Source of the DNA: Mycolicibacterium aurum
GTDB lineage: Bacteria; Actinomycetota; Actinomycetes; Mycobacteriales; Mycobacteriaceae
NCBI RefSeq assembly: GCF_900637195.1
Contig: NZ_LR134356.1
Coordinates: forward strand, 2,356,001 to 2,420,000
Direction of reading: 5' to 3'
DNA length: 64,000 nucleotides
Shown piece after piece: positions 54,827 through 64,000 of this stretch; the stretch's first letter is position 1, and the number at the start of each line of letters is the position of its first letter. The notes under the pieces were generated by a model. The model did not search any database, was not told the DNA's origin, and worked only from the letters and a program-made list of their open reading frames with translations. A program made the position numbers and the translations under genes.

Positions 54827-56020
54827 ATGTCCGGCCTTCCCTCGCCCCGCACCGGCCCCGCGACCCCCGACGTGCTTCTGCGCATCGACGATCTCCTCGA
54901 CGACGAGGAACGCCAGATCCGGGACACGGTGCGCGCACTGGTCAAATCCCGGATCGCCCCCGACATCGCGACCTGGTACGAGGAGGGCGAGCTGCCCGTC
55001 CGTGAGCTGGCGGCAGAACTCGGTGAACTGGGGCTGCTGGGAATGCACCTGCAGGGCTACGGATGTGCGGGCACCTCCGCGGTGGCCTACGGTCTGGCCT
55101 GCCTCGAGCTGGAAGCCGGCGACTCGGGAATCCGCTCCCTGGTCAGCGTGCAGGGCTCGTTGGCGATGTTCGCACTGCACGCGTTCGGCAGCGAGGAGCA
55201 GAAGCAGCAGTGGCTGCCCGAGATGGCGGCGGGGCGGAAGATCGGTTGCTTCGGCCTCACCGAACCCGACTTCGGTTCCGACCCTGCCGGGATGCGCACT
55301 CGCGCGGTGCGGTCCGGGGACGACTGGGTCCTGGACGGCACCAAAATGTGGATCACCAACGGATCGATGGCCGACATCGCCATCGTGTGGGCGCGCACCG
55401 ACGAGGGAGTCCGCGGGTTCGCCGTGCCCACCGACACCCCGGGCTTCACGGCGCACACGATCAAGTCCAAGATGTCGCTGCGTGCGTCGGTGACCAGCGA
55501 GCTGGTGCTCGACGGCGTCCGCCTCCCCGACAGTGCGAGACTGCCTGGCGCGACGAGCCTTCGGGCGCCTCTGAGCTGCCTGAACGAAGCCAGGTTCGGC
55601 ATCGTGTTCGGTGCCGTCGGCGCGGCGCGGGACTGCCTGGAGACCGCGCTGACATATGCGCAGTCGCGGCGGCAGTTCGACAGGCCCATCGCCGGATTCC
55701 AGCTGACCCAGCAGAAGCTGGCCGACATGACGCTGGAATACGGGAAGAGCTACCTGCTGGCCCTGCACCTGGGGCGGGCCAAGGATGCCACCGGGCTGCG
55801 GCCCGAGGAGGTCAGCCTCGGCAAGCTCAACAACGTCCGGGAGGCGATCGCGATCGCACGGACCGCGCGCACGGTGCTGGGCGCCAGCGGCATCACCGGC
55901 GAATACCCGGTGATGCGCCACGCCAACAATCTGGAGTCGGTACTGACCTACGAAGGCACCAGCGAGATGCACACTCTGATGATCGGGCAGGCCCTTACGG
56001 GTACTGCCGCGTTCCGCTGA
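54827..56020 (+). CDS. gcdH: Glutaryl-CoA dehydrogenase
   Basis: 397 residues, decarboxylating acyl-CoA dehydrogenase converting glutaryl-CoA to crotonyl-CoA and CO2. Diagnostic blocks of the family: GYGCAGTSAVAYGLACLELE, GDSGIRSLVSVQGSLAMFA, GCFGLTEPDFGSDPAGM and the C-terminal LTYEGTSEMHTLMIGQALTG, with catalytic Glu in YEGT. ATG at 54827 follows TGAGGAG. It lies 34 bp after the enamidase and 11 bp before the E1 gene. Its presence means the pathway ends at glutaryl-CoA. Confidence 0.9.
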   Translation: MSGLPSPRTGPATPDVLLRIDDLLDDEERQIRDTVRALVKSRIAPDIATWYEEGELPVRELAAELGELGLLGMHLQGYGCAGTSAVAYGLACLELEAGDSGIRSLVSVQGSLAMFALHAFGSEEQKQQWLPEMAAGRKIGCFGLTEPDFGSDPAGMRTRAVRSGDDWVLDGTKMWITNGSMADIAIVWARTDEGVRGFAVPTDTPGFTAHTIKSKMSLRASVTSELVLDGVRLPDSARLPGATSLRAPLSCLNEARFGIVFGAVGAARDCLETALTYAQSRRQFDRPIAGFQLTQQKLADMTLEYGKSYLLALHLGRAKDATGLRPEEVSLGKLNNVREAIAIARTARTVLGASGITGEYPVMRHANNLESVLTYEGTSEMHTLMIGQALTGTAAFR

Positions 56021-56031
56021 CAGGAGCCGCA

Positions 56032-58197
56032 GTGGCAGAACCGATCGACGAGTACTTCACCACCACCGTCGCGTCTCTGGCCGCCCCGGACCACACCGAT
56101 GCCGATGCCCTGCAGGGCGTCTCGGCCCGCCGGTGCCTGGACGTCTTCGACGCCCAGCTCGGTAGCCGACATCTGGACCTGGCCGCGCGCTGGCTGCGTG
56201 CACAGGGCAAGGGGTTTTACACCATCGGCTCGTCCGGGCACGAGAGCAATGCGGCGGTCGCGGCCGCGCTGCGCAGCACCGACCCGGCGCTGCTGCACTA
56301 CCGCTCCGGCGGATTCTTCCTGGCCCGCGCCGCCCAGGTCGACGGCAGCGATCCGCTGCGTGACGTGCTGCTCGGACTGGTCGCGGCCACCGAGGAGCCC
56401 ATCTCGGGCGGAAGGCACAAGGTGTTCGGTCGGCACGACCTCGCCGTCATCCCCCAGACGTCCACGATCGCGTCGCATCTGCCCCGCGCCGTCGGCGTCG
56501 CGTTCTCGATCGCCAGGGCGCGCAAGCTCGGCGTCGATTGTCCTTGGCCCGCAGACGCACTCGCGGTCTGCAGCTTCGGCGACGCGTCCGCCAATCACTC
56601 CACCGCCGTCGGTGCCCTCAACGCTGCCATGCACACCGCCTATCAGGGCATGCCGATGCCGCTTCTGTTCCTCTGCGAGGACAACGGCATCGGCATCAGC
56701 GTGAAGACCCCGCAGGGTTGGATCGCACGGACCTACGGCGATCGCGCCGGCCTGCGCTACTTCCCCGCGGACGGCGCGAACCTGCCCGAGGTGCTCACAG
56801 TTGCCGCGCAGGCCGCGGAATACGTTCGTACCCAACGTCGCCCGGCATTCCTGCATCTGCGGACCGTGCGGTTGATGGGCCACGCCGGATCGGACTACGA
56901 GCCCGGCTACCGCAAGGGTGACGAGATCACCGCGGATTACGGACGCGACCCGGTACTCGGCACCGCCCGAACACTCATCGCCGCCGGCGTGCTGAGCCCG
57001 CAGCAGGTGCTCGACGCCTACGAGGCGAAGCGGGCGACCGTGCTGGCGCTGGCGGCCGAGGTCGTCGACCTCGCGCAGCTGGACAGTCCGCGCGCGGTGA
57101 TGACCCCGCTGCGTGACGCTCTCGATGACGCCGTCCGTGCCACCGAGAGCGCCGCACAGGCCGCGCCGGACCCGGGGGACGTCGCGCCGATCACGCTGGC
57201 ACAGGCCATCAATCGTGCCCTGCAGGCGGTGCTGGCCGAGCATCCCGGGACGATGATCTTCGGGGAGGACGTCGCCCGCAAGGGCGGTGTCTACGGCGTG
57301 ACGCGTGGCCTGCAGGCGAAGGCGGGCTCGGCCCGGGTGTTCGACACGCTGCTGGACGAGCAATCGATTCTCGGGTTGGCGCTGGGGGCCGGTGTCTCGG
57401 GTCTGTTGCCCATTCCCGAGATCCAGTATCTGGCGTATCTGCACAACGCAGCCGACCAGATCCGCGGGGAAGGCGCGACGCTGCAGTTCTTCTCCGACCG
57501 CCAGTACCGCAACCCCATGGTGGTGCGCATCGCCGGGTACGGCTATCAGAAGGGTTTCGGCGGGCACTTCCACAACGACAACTCGATCACCGCGATCCGG
57601 GATCTGCCCGGTGTGATCGTCGCGTCGCCCGCGCGTCCCGACGACGCCGCGGCGATGCTGCGCTCGTGTGTCGCGGCGGCGCGCGCGGCCGGGCTGGTGT
57701 GCCTGTTCCTCGAGCCGATCGCGCTCTACCACACAAGGGATCTGTACGAGGACGGCGACGATCTGTGGCTGGCGTCCGACACCGGGGCAGTGGTGCCGGT
57801 CGGCCGTGCGCGAACGTACGGTGACGGTTGCGACCTGACGATCCTGACCTTCGGCAACGGTGTCCGGATGAGTCTGCGGGTCGCCCGCCGCCTCGCGGCC
57901 CGCGACATCGCCGCACGGGTGGTGGACCTGCGCTGGTTGTCACCACTTCCGTTGGCGGACATGCTTGCCGAGGCGCAGTCGACGGGCCGGGTGCTCGTCG
58001 TCGATGAGACGCGAGCCAGCGGCGGGGTCAGCGAGGGTGTGCTCACGGCACTGATCGACCACGGATACGCCGGTGCGCTGGCGCGAGTGGCCAGCCAGGA
58101 CAGTTTCATTCCGCTCGGTGACGCCGCACTGCAGGTGCTGTTGTCCGAGGACACCATCGAGACGGCGGCGATCTCGCTAGTCTCAGGTCGGAGTTAG
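56032..58197 (+). CDS. 2-oxoacid dehydrogenase E1, fused alpha and beta subunits
   Basis: 721 residues, GTG start with CAGGAG upstream. The N-terminal half is an E1-alpha: TIGSSGHESNAAVAAAL and TPP-binding SFGDASANHSTAVGALNAA with LCEDNGIGIS. The C-terminal half is an E1-beta (FGEDVARKGGVYGVTRGL, PIPEIQYLAYLHNAADQ, VDETRASGGVSEGVL). It decarboxylates a 2-oxo acid onto a lipoyl E2. No E2 or E3 gene is nearby, so it would borrow those of the central complexes. Beside gcdH, 2-oxoadipate (product glutaryl-CoA) is the most economical substrate; branched-chain 2-oxo acids are the alternative. It converges with the RNase D-like gene (15-bp overlap). Confidence 0.88.
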   Translation: MAEPIDEYFTTTVASLAAPDHTDADALQGVSARRCLDVFDAQLGSRHLDLAARWLRAQGKGFYTIGSSGHESNAAVAAALRSTDPALLHYRSGGFFLARAAQVDGSDPLRDVLLGLVAATEEPISGGRHKVFGRHDLAVIPQTSTIASHLPRAVGVAFSIARARKLGVDCPWPADALAVCSFGDASANHSTAVGALNAAMHTAYQGMPMPLLFLCEDNGIGISVKTPQGWIARTYGDRAGLRYFPADGANLPEVLTVAAQAAEYVRTQRRPAFLHLRTVRLMGHAGSDYEPGYRKGDEITADYGRDPVLGTARTLIAAGVLSPQQVLDAYEAKRATVLALAAEVVDLAQLDSPRAVMTPLRDALDDAVRATESAAQAAPDPGDVAPITLAQAINRALQAVLAEHPGTMIFGEDVARKGGVYGVTRGLQAKAGSARVFDTLLDEQSILGLALGAGVSGLLPIPEIQYLAYLHNAADQIRGEGATLQFFSDRQYRNPMVVRIAGYGYQKGFGGHFHNDNSITAIRDLPGVIVASPARPDDAAAMLRSCVAAARAAGLVCLFLEPIALYHTRDLYEDGDDLWLASDTGAVVPVGRARTYGDGCDLTILTFGNGVRMSLRVARRLAARDIAARVVDLRWLSPLPLADMLAEAQSTGRVLVVDETRASGGVSEGVLTALIDHGYAGALARVASQDSFIPLGDAALQVLLSEDTIETAAISLVSGRS

Positions 58198-59463
58198 CGC
58201 TCGCGCCAGTGCGGGCACGGTCAACTCACGTTGCCACTGCCGCGCCGCGGAATCGGCGAGGAACGCGTCGACGGCAGCCGCGGGATCGTCGACCGGCTGC
58301 CAGTCCCAGCACAGCCTGCGCACGATCTCCGGCGCGAGGAGGTTCTCCACCGGTACCGAAACCTGTTGGGCGAGCTGGACGAGCTCGGCGCGCACCGCTT
58401 CGAGGCGCACAGCGGCCTCCGGCTTGCGACGCGCCCAGCGGGACGCCGGTGGGGGGCCGGTGGACGGCTCCTGGGCGTCGGGCGGGTCGTCGGCACGGCC
58501 GCGCGCGAGCGCGTCCAGCCACACCTGCGCGCTGCGCCGCTGCTTCGAACCGCCGAAGATGGGTAGGGCGGTGAGCTTGTCGATGCTGTCCGGGTTGGCC
58601 GTGGCTGCGCTGATGATCGCACTGTCGGGCAGGATCCGGCCCGGGGCGATGTCGCGGCGCCGCGCGATCTGATCGCGGGTGGTCCACAGTTCCCGCACCA
58701 GGGCCAGAGTCCTAGGGTCGCGGACCTTGTGGATGCCCGACGTGCGGCGCCAGCGGTCCCGTCTGGTGGGGCTGGCAACAAGAGTTCGGATGTACTCGAA
58801 TTCCTGTCTCGCCCAGTCGGTTTTGCCCTCCTCCTCCAGCACAGCGGCGATGGCGTGACGCAGGTCGACGAGCACCTCGACGTCCAGCGCGGCATAGTTG
58901 AGCCATTCGGGCGGCAGCGGACGTTTCGACCAGTCGGCGGCCCCGTGTCCCTTGGTCAGCTGCAGGCCGAGCAGTCGCTGCACCATGGCGGCGAGGTTGA
59001 CCCTGTCGTAGTTGGCGAGCCGGCCCGCCAACTCGGTGTCGTACAGCGAGGTGGGGAGCATCCCGATCTCGGCGAGGCAGGGCAGATCCTGATCGGCGGC
59101 GTGCAGCACCCACTCGTCACCGGCAAGCACTTCGGCGAGCGGGGCGAGCACGTCCAAAGAGTCGCCGCCGTGGCTGACGGGGTCGATCAGGACGGTGCCT
59201 GCACCTGCCCGGCGGATCTGCACCAGGTAGGCGCGGTTGGAGTAGCGGAAGCCCGATGCGCGCTCCGCGTCTACCGCAAACGGCCCGTGTCCGGAATCCA
59301 GAAGGTCTGCAGCCCTGGCGATTTCAGTACGGCTGCTGGACACGTTCGGTACGCCGTCGCGCGGCGCGAGCAGCGGCTCGGCATCGGGCTCTGTCGGCTC
59401 GGGCTCACGGTCGTCGGACCCCTCGGCGTCCACGGCGGAGCCGGCCATCTCGGATTCGGACAT
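58183..59463 (-). CDS. RNase D-like 3'-5' exonuclease with HRDC domain (Rv2681-like)
   Basis: 426 residues. An acidic N-terminal tail precedes a DEDDy exonuclease domain: Asp65/Glu67 in PFAVDAERAS, Asp in VLHAADQDLPCL, and Tyr/Asp in LNYAALDVEVL. An HRDC domain follows (DPRTLALVRELWTTRDQIAR). It trims structured RNAs, probably tRNA 3' ends. It is the right boundary of the accessory region: next to dxs in M. tuberculosis, as I recall. Confidence 0.9.
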   Translation of the reverse strand: MSESEMAGSAVDAEGSDDREPEPTEPDAEPLLAPRDGVPNVSSSRTEIARAADLLDSGHGPFAVDAERASGFRYSNRAYLVQIRRAGAGTVLIDPVSHGGDSLDVLAPLAEVLAGDEWVLHAADQDLPCLAEIGMLPTSLYDTELAGRLANYDRVNLAAMVQRLLGLQLTKGHGAADWSKRPLPPEWLNYAALDVEVLVDLRHAIAAVLEEEGKTDWARQEFEYIRTLVASPTRRDRWRRTSGIHKVRDPRTLALVRELWTTRDQIARRRDIAPGRILPDSAIISAATANPDSIDKLTALPIFGGSKQRRSAQVWLDALARGRADDPPDAQEPSTGPPPASRWARRKPEAAVRLEAVRAELVQLAQQVSVPVENLLAPEIVRRLCWDWQPVDDPAAAVDAFLADSAARQWQRELTVPALARALTPT

Positions 59464-59467
59464 CGAT

Positions 59468-60049
59468 TCAGGCGCGGGATCGCGAGCCCAGGTCCGTCAC
59501 GCCGGTGGGCGGCAACCCTGCGGCGTGTTCGAGGACCTCGCAGAACGCCTCCACGTGCGGGCCGAGTTCGACGTCGGTGGCGGTCCAGGACGCGCGCAGC
59601 TCGAGCTGGTGCGCTCGGGGAGGCCCGGAGATGTCGCCATAGCGCACCGACGTGGTGGCCGTGACGGTGCCGCCGAGGGCGGTGACGTGTTCGGCGCGTT
59701 GCTCCAGTGCATCGACGAGCCAACTCCACGCCACTTCGGGGAGCAGGGGGTCGACAGCCTCGGTGGAATCGAGGTCGGCCTGGATGTAGGCGACCAGGCG
59801 CATGGTGCCGTCCCAGGCCTCGGCGCCTTCGGGATCGTGTAGCAGGATCAGCCGGCCGAACGCGTCGCCTTCGGAACGCTCGGGGATGATCGCCGTCTCG
59901 GCATGTTTGACCTCGGCGCCCAGTGCGTAGCTGTAGGGCGCCAGGCGCTGCGGCGGCCGGATCGGGCCCAGCTCGATCTCCGGACGTACGGTGGTGGCAT
60001 TCATCGCCGCCACCGCTTCGACAAATAGAGCCGGTTCGGCGGAGGTCAC
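59468..60049 (-). CDS. DUF3000 protein (Rv2680-like)
   Basis: 193 residues from the GTG at 60049 ([16 protein letters not shown]). Conserved blocks are [44 protein letters not shown] and [21 protein letters not shown]. No membrane helix or known active site. It lies 4 bp before the RNase D-like gene on the same strand (probable operon) and is divergent from hemE. Function unknown. Confidence 0.82.
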   Translation of the reverse strand: MTSAEPALFVEAVAAMNATTVRPEIELGPIRPPQRLAPYSYALGAEVKHAETAIIPERSEGDAFGRLILLHDPEGAEAWDGTMRLVAYIQADLDSTEAVDPLLPEVAWSWLVDALEQRAEHVTALGGTVTATTSVRYGDISGPPRAHQLELRASWTATDVELGPHVEAFCEVLEHAAGLPPTGVTDLGSRSRA

Positions 60050-60135
60050 GGCATTTGACGCTAGTCCATTTGACCAGGTCTGTGGTCGTGGCGCGCCGAT
60101 CGGGACGTGACCTGGGCATGGCAGCATGGAGGGCG

Positions 60136-61200
60136 ATGAATACGCGCCGCGAACTGCCCGAATCCGCCTACCTGGCCGCCGTCGCCGGCCGCAAGCCCCT
60201 CCGGGTCCCGGTGTGGATGATGCGGCAGGCGGGTCGGTCGCTGCCCGAGTACCGCGAGCTACGGGCCAAGAACACGATGATGCAGGCCTGCTTCGACGCC
60301 GACCTGATCACCGAGATCACCCTGCAACCGGTGCGCAGGCACGGCGTCGATGCGGCGATCCTGTTCTCCGACATCGTGGTGCCGCTGCGCGCCGCGGGCA
60401 TCGACGTGGACATCGTCCCGGACGTCGGGCCGGTGATCGGGCATCCGATCCGGACGCGGGCCGACGTCCAGACGATCACGCCGCTGGACCAGGAGCAGGT
60501 CAGTCCGGTGGCCTCCGCGATCGGGCAACTCGTCTCGGCACTGGGTGACGTCCCGCTGATCGGCTTCGCCGGTGCGCCGTTCACGTTGGCGTCCTACCTC
60601 GTCGAAGGCGGACCCAGCCGCAATCACGAGCGCACCAAGGCGATGATGCTGGGGGAGACCGAGACCTGGCACGCGCTGATGACGGCGCTGACGGACGTCA
60701 CCATCGCGTTCCTGCGTACGCAGGTCGAGGCGGGCGTCGACGCGATCCAGGTGTTCGACTCGTGGGCCGGCACGCTGTCGCTGGCCGACTACCGCACCTA
60801 CGTGCTGCCCCACACTGCCCGGGTGTTCACGTCGCTGGCCGCCCACGGGGTCCCGATGACGCACTTCGGCGTCGGCACCGCCGAGCTGCTCGGCGCCATG
60901 TCGGAGGCCGTCACCGGACATGACGTACCCGCCGTCGTCGGCGTCGACTGGCGCACGTCGCTCACCGATGCCGCCGGGCGGGTCCGTCCGGGCTGCGCGT
61001 TGCAGGGCAATCTGGATCCCGTGGTGCTGCTGGCGGGCTGGCCGGTGGTGCAGCGCGCCGTGCGCGCGGTCGTGGAGGACGGTCGGCGCGCCGTCGACGC
61101 CGGCGCGCTGGGCCACGTGTTCAACCTGGGGCACGGTGTTCTCCCGGCGACCGACCCGGCGGTGATCACCGACGCCGTGGCCTTGGTGCACGAGCTGTGA
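60136..61200 (+). CDS. hemE: Uroporphyrinogen III decarboxylase
   Basis: 354 residues. The substrate-binding signatures are present: [16 protein letters not shown] (conserved Arg residues), [27 protein letters not shown] and [14 protein letters not shown]. It decarboxylates the four acetates of uroporphyrinogen III to coproporphyrinogen III. ATG at 60136 with GGAGGG upstream. It overlaps hemY by 4 bp. Confidence 0.97.
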   Translation: MNTRRELPESAYLAAVAGRKPLRVPVWMMRQAGRSLPEYRELRAKNTMMQACFDADLITEITLQPVRRHGVDAAILFSDIVVPLRAAGIDVDIVPDVGPVIGHPIRTRADVQTITPLDQEQVSPVASAIGQLVSALGDVPLIGFAGAPFTLASYLVEGGPSRNHERTKAMMLGETETWHALMTALTDVTIAFLRTQVEAGVDAIQVFDSWAGTLSLADYRTYVLPHTARVFTSLAAHGVPMTHFGVGTAELLGAMSEAVTGHDVPAVVGVDWRTSLTDAAGRVRPGCALQGNLDPVVLLAGWPVVQRAVRAVVEDGRRAVDAGALGHVFNLGHGVLPATDPAVITDAVALVHEL

Positions 61201-62555
61201 GTGCCGCGTATTGCATTGTCGGCGGCGGCATTTCCGGTTTGGTGGCTGCCTATCGGCTCCGGGTGGTGGCCGGTCCCGATGCATCGATCACCGTGCTCGA
61301 CCCTGCCGATCGGCTGGGCGGCGTGCTGCGCACCGAGCGCCTCTGCGGCCAGCCGCTCGACGTCGGCGCCGAGGCGTTCGTCGCGCGCAGGCCGGAGGTG
61401 CCCGCGCTGCTGGGCGAACTCGGATTGTCCGGAAAACAGATCTCCACCACCGGTGCGCGTCCGCTGATCTACAGCGAGGGCAGGCTCCATCAGCTCCCCG
61501 CCGACACGGTCAACGGCATCCCGTCGCGGCCGTCGGCGCTGACCGGACTGGTGGACGACGCGACGATCCGGTGGATGCTCGATGAACCTCGCCGGCCGTT
61601 CTCGTGGCGCCCGGGCGCCGACCCCACGGTCGCCGAGCTCGTCGGTGACCGGTTCGGCGAACAGGTGGTCATCCGCTCCGTCGACCCGCTGCTCGCCGGG
61701 GTGTACTCCGGGTCTGCTGCCACGATCGGCATCCGCGCGGCGGCGCCCACCGTGGCGACGGCGCTGGACAACGGCGCCCGCAGCCTGTCCGAGGCGGTGG
61801 CCGCGGCGCTGCCGCCGCCGCGGGCCGATTCGGTGTTCGGGGCGATCGAGGGTGGCTATCAGGTGCTCCTCGACGAACTGGTGCGCCGGTCCGGGGTGAA
61901 GTGGGCACAGGTTGCGGTGCGTACCGTGCGCCCGGCAGCGAGGGGCTGGGAGCTGGTCGACGACGAGGGCAGCCGGTGGCGCGCCGACGCGGTGGTGCTG
62001 GCGGTGCCCGCACCCCGAGTGCCGTCCCTGGTCGAGGATTTGGCGCCGCGCACCGCGGCGGCGGCGCGCCGGATCCCGGTGGCCTCGGCCGCCGTCGTGG
62101 CGCTGGCGTTGCCCGGCGGCACGCCACTGCCCGAGCAGTCCGGGGTGCTGGTCGCCGGGCCCGGCCCGTTGCGGGCCAAGGCCGTCACGCTGTCGTCGCG
62201 CAAATGGGGTCGGCGGGGCAGCGCCGAGATGGTCCGGCTGTCCTACGGCCGGTTCGCCGACGATCTGGCGCGCAATACCGGTGACGAGGAGCTGCTCGCG
62301 TGGGCGGAGCAGGATCTCGCGACGTTGTTCGGGATCGCGGCCGATCCGGTGGACAGCCGGGTGGTGCGATGGATCGACGCGATGCCCCAGTACGGGCCCG
62401 GGCATGCTGACCTGGTCGCGGAGTTGCGTGCGGGACTACCGCACGGTGTGGTCGTGGCCGGTGCCTACCTGGACGGCATCGGGGTGCCCGCGTGTGTGGC
62501 GTCGGCCACCCGGGCGGCCGCTGCGCTGGTGGTCGACGCCGGTCACGGGGCCTAG
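61197..62555 (+). CDS. hemY: Coproporphyrinogen III oxidase (HemY/CgoX flavoprotein)
   Basis: 452 residues, FAD-binding motif [17 protein letters not shown] at the N-terminus and the family blocks [40 protein letters not shown] and [17 protein letters not shown]. In actinobacteria this oxygen-dependent enzyme oxidises coproporphyrinogen III to coproporphyrin III, the route that ends with HemQ. GTG start overlapping the hemE stop. Older databases call it protoporphyrinogen oxidase (hemG). Confidence 0.93.
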   Translation: MSAAYCIVGGGISGLVAAYRLRVVAGPDASITVLDPADRLGGVLRTERLCGQPLDVGAEAFVARRPEVPALLGELGLSGKQISTTGARPLIYSEGRLHQLPADTVNGIPSRPSALTGLVDDATIRWMLDEPRRPFSWRPGADPTVAELVGDRFGEQVVIRSVDPLLAGVYSGSAATIGIRAAAPTVATALDNGARSLSEAVAAALPPPRADSVFGAIEGGYQVLLDELVRRSGVKWAQVAVRTVRPAARGWELVDDEGSRWRADAVVLAVPAPRVPSLVEDLAPRTAAAARRIPVASAAVVALALPGGTPLPEQSGVLVAGPGPLRAKAVTLSSRKWGRRGSAEMVRLSYGRFADDLARNTGDEELLAWAEQDLATLFGIAADPVDSRVVRWIDAMPQYGPGHADLVAELRAGLPHGVVVAGAYLDGIGVPACVASATRAAAALVVDAGHGA

Positions 62556-62606
62556 CGCCCGGGGCGAGCGCCACGTCGCGGAATCGTCGCGTGGCACGAT
62601 AGGCCC

Positions 62607-63311
62607 ATGGCCAAGCTCGATTTCGACGAACTGAACTCCACGATCCGGTACCTGATGTTCTCGGTCTTCGCCGTGACACCGGGTGCGCTGGCCGTCGAGG
62701 AGGACGCACGCGCAACGATCGCCGACGACACCGCGACCTTCTTCAAGCGTCAAGAGGACAACGGGGTCGTGGTGCGCGGGCTCTACGACGTCGCCGGGAT
62801 GCGCGCCGACGCCGACTTCATGATCTGGACCCACGCCGAGAACGTCGAGGCGCTGCAGGCCACCTATTCCGATTTCCGCCGCACCACCACGCTGGGGCGC
62901 GCGTCGACGCCGGTGTGGAGCAACGTCGCCCTGCACCGGCCCGCGGAGTTCAACAAGAGCCACATCCCGGCCTTCCTCGCGGGCGAGGAAGCCGGTGCCT
63001 ACATCTGCGTCTATCCGTTCGTGCGGTCGCTGGAGTGGTACCTGCTGCCCGACGAGGAGCGCCGCCGCATGCTGTCCGAACACGGAATGGCGGCGCGGGG
63101 CTACAAGGACGTGCGCGCCAACACTGTGCCGGCGTTCGCCCTGGGTGACTACGAGTGGCTGCTCGCGTTCGAGGCGCCGGAGTTGCACCGCATCGTCGAC
63201 CTGATGCGGGACCTGCGCGCCACCGACGCGCGCAGGCACGTGCGGGAGGAGACACCGTTCTTCACCGGTCCGCGGGTGACCGCCGAGAAGCTCGTCGCGG
63301 CGCTGCCGTAG
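62607..63311 (+). CDS. hemQ: Coproheme decarboxylase HemQ
   Basis: 234 residues, chlorite dismutase fold. The proximal haem His159 ([11 protein letters not shown]) and catalytic Tyr136 ([13 protein letters not shown]) of actinobacterial HemQ are present. It converts coprohaem to haem b using hydrogen peroxide. It follows hemY by 51 bp. A ferrochelatase (CpfC) must be elsewhere. [10 protein letters not shown] is the conserved start. Confidence 0.96.
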   Translation: MAKLDFDELNSTIRYLMFSVFAVTPGALAVEEDARATIADDTATFFKRQEDNGVVVRGLYDVAGMRADADFMIWTHAENVEALQATYSDFRRTTTLGRASTPVWSNVALHRPAEFNKSHIPAFLAGEEAGAYICVYPFVRSLEWYLLPDEERRRMLSEHGMAARGYKDVRANTVPAFALGDYEWLLAFEAPELHRIVDLMRDLRATDARRHVREETPFFTGPRVTAEKLVAALP

Positions 63312-63331
63312 TTCGGAGCGGCGCCGACGGG

Positions 63332-63772
63332 CTAGGCCTGCGCCGGCGCCAGACGCAGCGAAATCGAGTTGATGCAGTAGCGCTGATCCGTGGGCGTGGG
63401 ATAACCCTCGCCCTCGAAGACGTGGCCGAGGTGGCTGTGGCAATTGGCGCACAGCACCTCCACGCGACGCATGCCCATCGAATCGTCGGTCCGCAGGATC
63501 ACCGCATCGGAATCGGCGGGATCGAAGAAAGACGGCCACCCGCAATGGGATTCGAACTTCTCACTGCTGCGGAACAATTCGGCTCCGCACGCGCGGCACT
63601 GATACACGCCTTCGGTCGTGGTGTCGGTGTACTCACCGGTGAACGGCCGCTCGGTGCCCGCCTGCCGCAGCACCGCGAACTCCTGCGGGGTGAGCCGCTC
63701 CCGCCACTGGTCGTCGCTGAGCATCAGCTTGGGACCTGACGCAGAACCCGATTCGGCACCTGTCGCTGTCAT
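63332..63772 (-). CDS. msrB: Peptide-methionine (R)-S-oxide reductase MsrB
   Basis: 146 residues. Catalytic Cys133 is in QRYCINSISL, the zinc site is Cys59/62 and Cys108/111 (QCRACGAEL, LCANCHSHL), and the substrate motif SHCGWPSFFDP is intact. It repairs methionine-R-sulfoxide. Convergent with hemQ (20-bp gap); the next gene upstream on the same strand is probably aftC. Confidence 0.96.
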   Translation of the reverse strand: MTATGAESGSASGPKLMLSDDQWRERLTPQEFAVLRQAGTERPFTGEYTDTTTEGVYQCRACGAELFRSSEKFESHCGWPSFFDPADSDAVILRTDDSMGMRRVEVLCANCHSHLGHVFEGEGYPTPTDQRYCINSISLRLAPAQA

Positions 63773-63781
63773 GGCTCCAGG

Positions 63782-64000
63782 TTACTCGGGCGGCCGGGCA
63801 GCGGGTTGGAGCTGTTTCATCCACGGCGGATCGATGCCCTCGTCGAGGCGGCCGTCCTCTTTCGCATCGAGATAGCGGAACAGCAGCACCGAGAACACCA
63901 CGATGACGATCAGCGACCACCCGTAGGTGATCTTGAGGTACTCCAGCGCGCGCCCGGTGGACGGCACCTGCCACAGCAGCCAGCGATCCATGGTCAGGAA
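63782..64000 (-). CDS. aftC: C-terminal end of a membrane glycosyltransferase, probably AftC (5' end outside window)
   Basis: The frame is open to the window edge, so the 73 residues seen are a C-terminal fragment. They contain one membrane helix (YGWSLIVIVVFSVLLF) then a charged cytoplasmic tail (LDAKEDGRLDEGIDPPWMKQ). In M. tuberculosis the gene before msrB is aftC (Rv2673), the multi-pass GT87 arabinofuranosyltransferase that makes alpha-1,3 branches in arabinan. Synteny and topology support that assignment; the fragment alone does not prove it. Confidence 0.55.
   Translation of the reverse strand, partial: FLTMDRWLLWQVPSTGRALEYLKITYGWSLIVIVVFSVLLFRYLDAKEDGRLDEGIDPPWMKQLQPAARPPE

Noticed and set aside
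42014..58197. Nicotinate fermentation pathway of the Eubacterium barkeri type
   Set aside because: The enamidase fits, but there are no genes for 2-hydroxymethylglutarate dehydrogenase, methyleneglutarate mutase or the iron-sulfur 6-hydroxynicotinate reductase; E1 and GcdH would have no role.
40442..58197. Accessory region as an IS-bounded or tRNA-integrated island
   Set aside because: No tRNA, integrase, direct repeat pair or second IS copy was found at its ends, and base composition looks like the rest of the window.

Overview
The window is high-GC, gene-dense DNA with short intergenic gaps and many GTG/TTG starts. Gene content and order are those of a mycobacterium, most likely a rapidly growing, non-tuberculous one (Mycolicibacterium type). 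From memory of M. tuberculosis, most genes from 2.8 to 40 kb and from 58 to 64 kb correspond in order to the Rv2724c-Rv2673 neighbourhood (fadE20, lexA, chiZ, nrdR, sthA, ideR, sigB, sigA, ppgK, suhB, cei, dut, ceoC/ceoB, dxs, then hemE, hemY, hemQ, msrB, aftC).

Layout. 0-2.7 kb: end of a DEAD-box helicase and a BisC-type molybdoenzyme. 2.8-13.6 kb: fadE20, an LGFP-repeat envelope protein, the divergent SOS pair lexA/chiZ with visible LexA boxes, nrdR, three conserved enzymes or unknowns, a secreted protease and sthA. 13.7-20.4 kb: ideR, sigB (with a SigE/SigH-like promoter and a hairpin-T terminator) and small conserved genes. 20.4-24.2 kb: an O-methyltransferase, then an intact IS481-family element inserted exactly at the sigA stop codon. 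24.4-40.4 kb: ppgK, suhB, cei, dut, a potassium-linked locus (ceoB/ceoC plus a KimA-like permease), an RNA methyltransferase, nhaA, dxs and a secreted lipase. 58.2-64 kb: an RNase D-like gene, DUF3000, three genes of the coproporphyrin-dependent haem pathway, msrB and the end of a probable aftC.

The accessory region is about 40.4-58.2 kb, between dxs/lipase and the RNase D-like gene. After an HxlR/hydrolase pair comes what looks like one regulon: a GntR/FCD regulator, a RidA-family protein, a CoxG-like protein, an F420-type (LLM) oxidoreductase, a small membrane protein, a NitT/TauT-type ABC importer, a three-subunit molybdenum hydroxylase, a FUSC transporter, an enamidase, a glutaryl-CoA dehydrogenase and a fused 2-oxoacid dehydrogenase E1. 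Four promoter regions in this cluster share a VanR-like 12-bp palindrome, twice overlapping a clear -10 box. My interpretation is a reductive N-heterocycle catabolic pathway. The best fit is a 2-carboxypyridine such as picolinate: uptake, C6 hydroxylation, ring reduction, enamide ring opening, imine hydrolysis to 2-oxoadipate, glutaryl-CoA, then crotonyl-CoA. The gene families are well supported. The substrate and the reaction order are inference.

No rRNA, tRNA or CRISPR array was seen. No gene-free stretch exceeds 300 bases.
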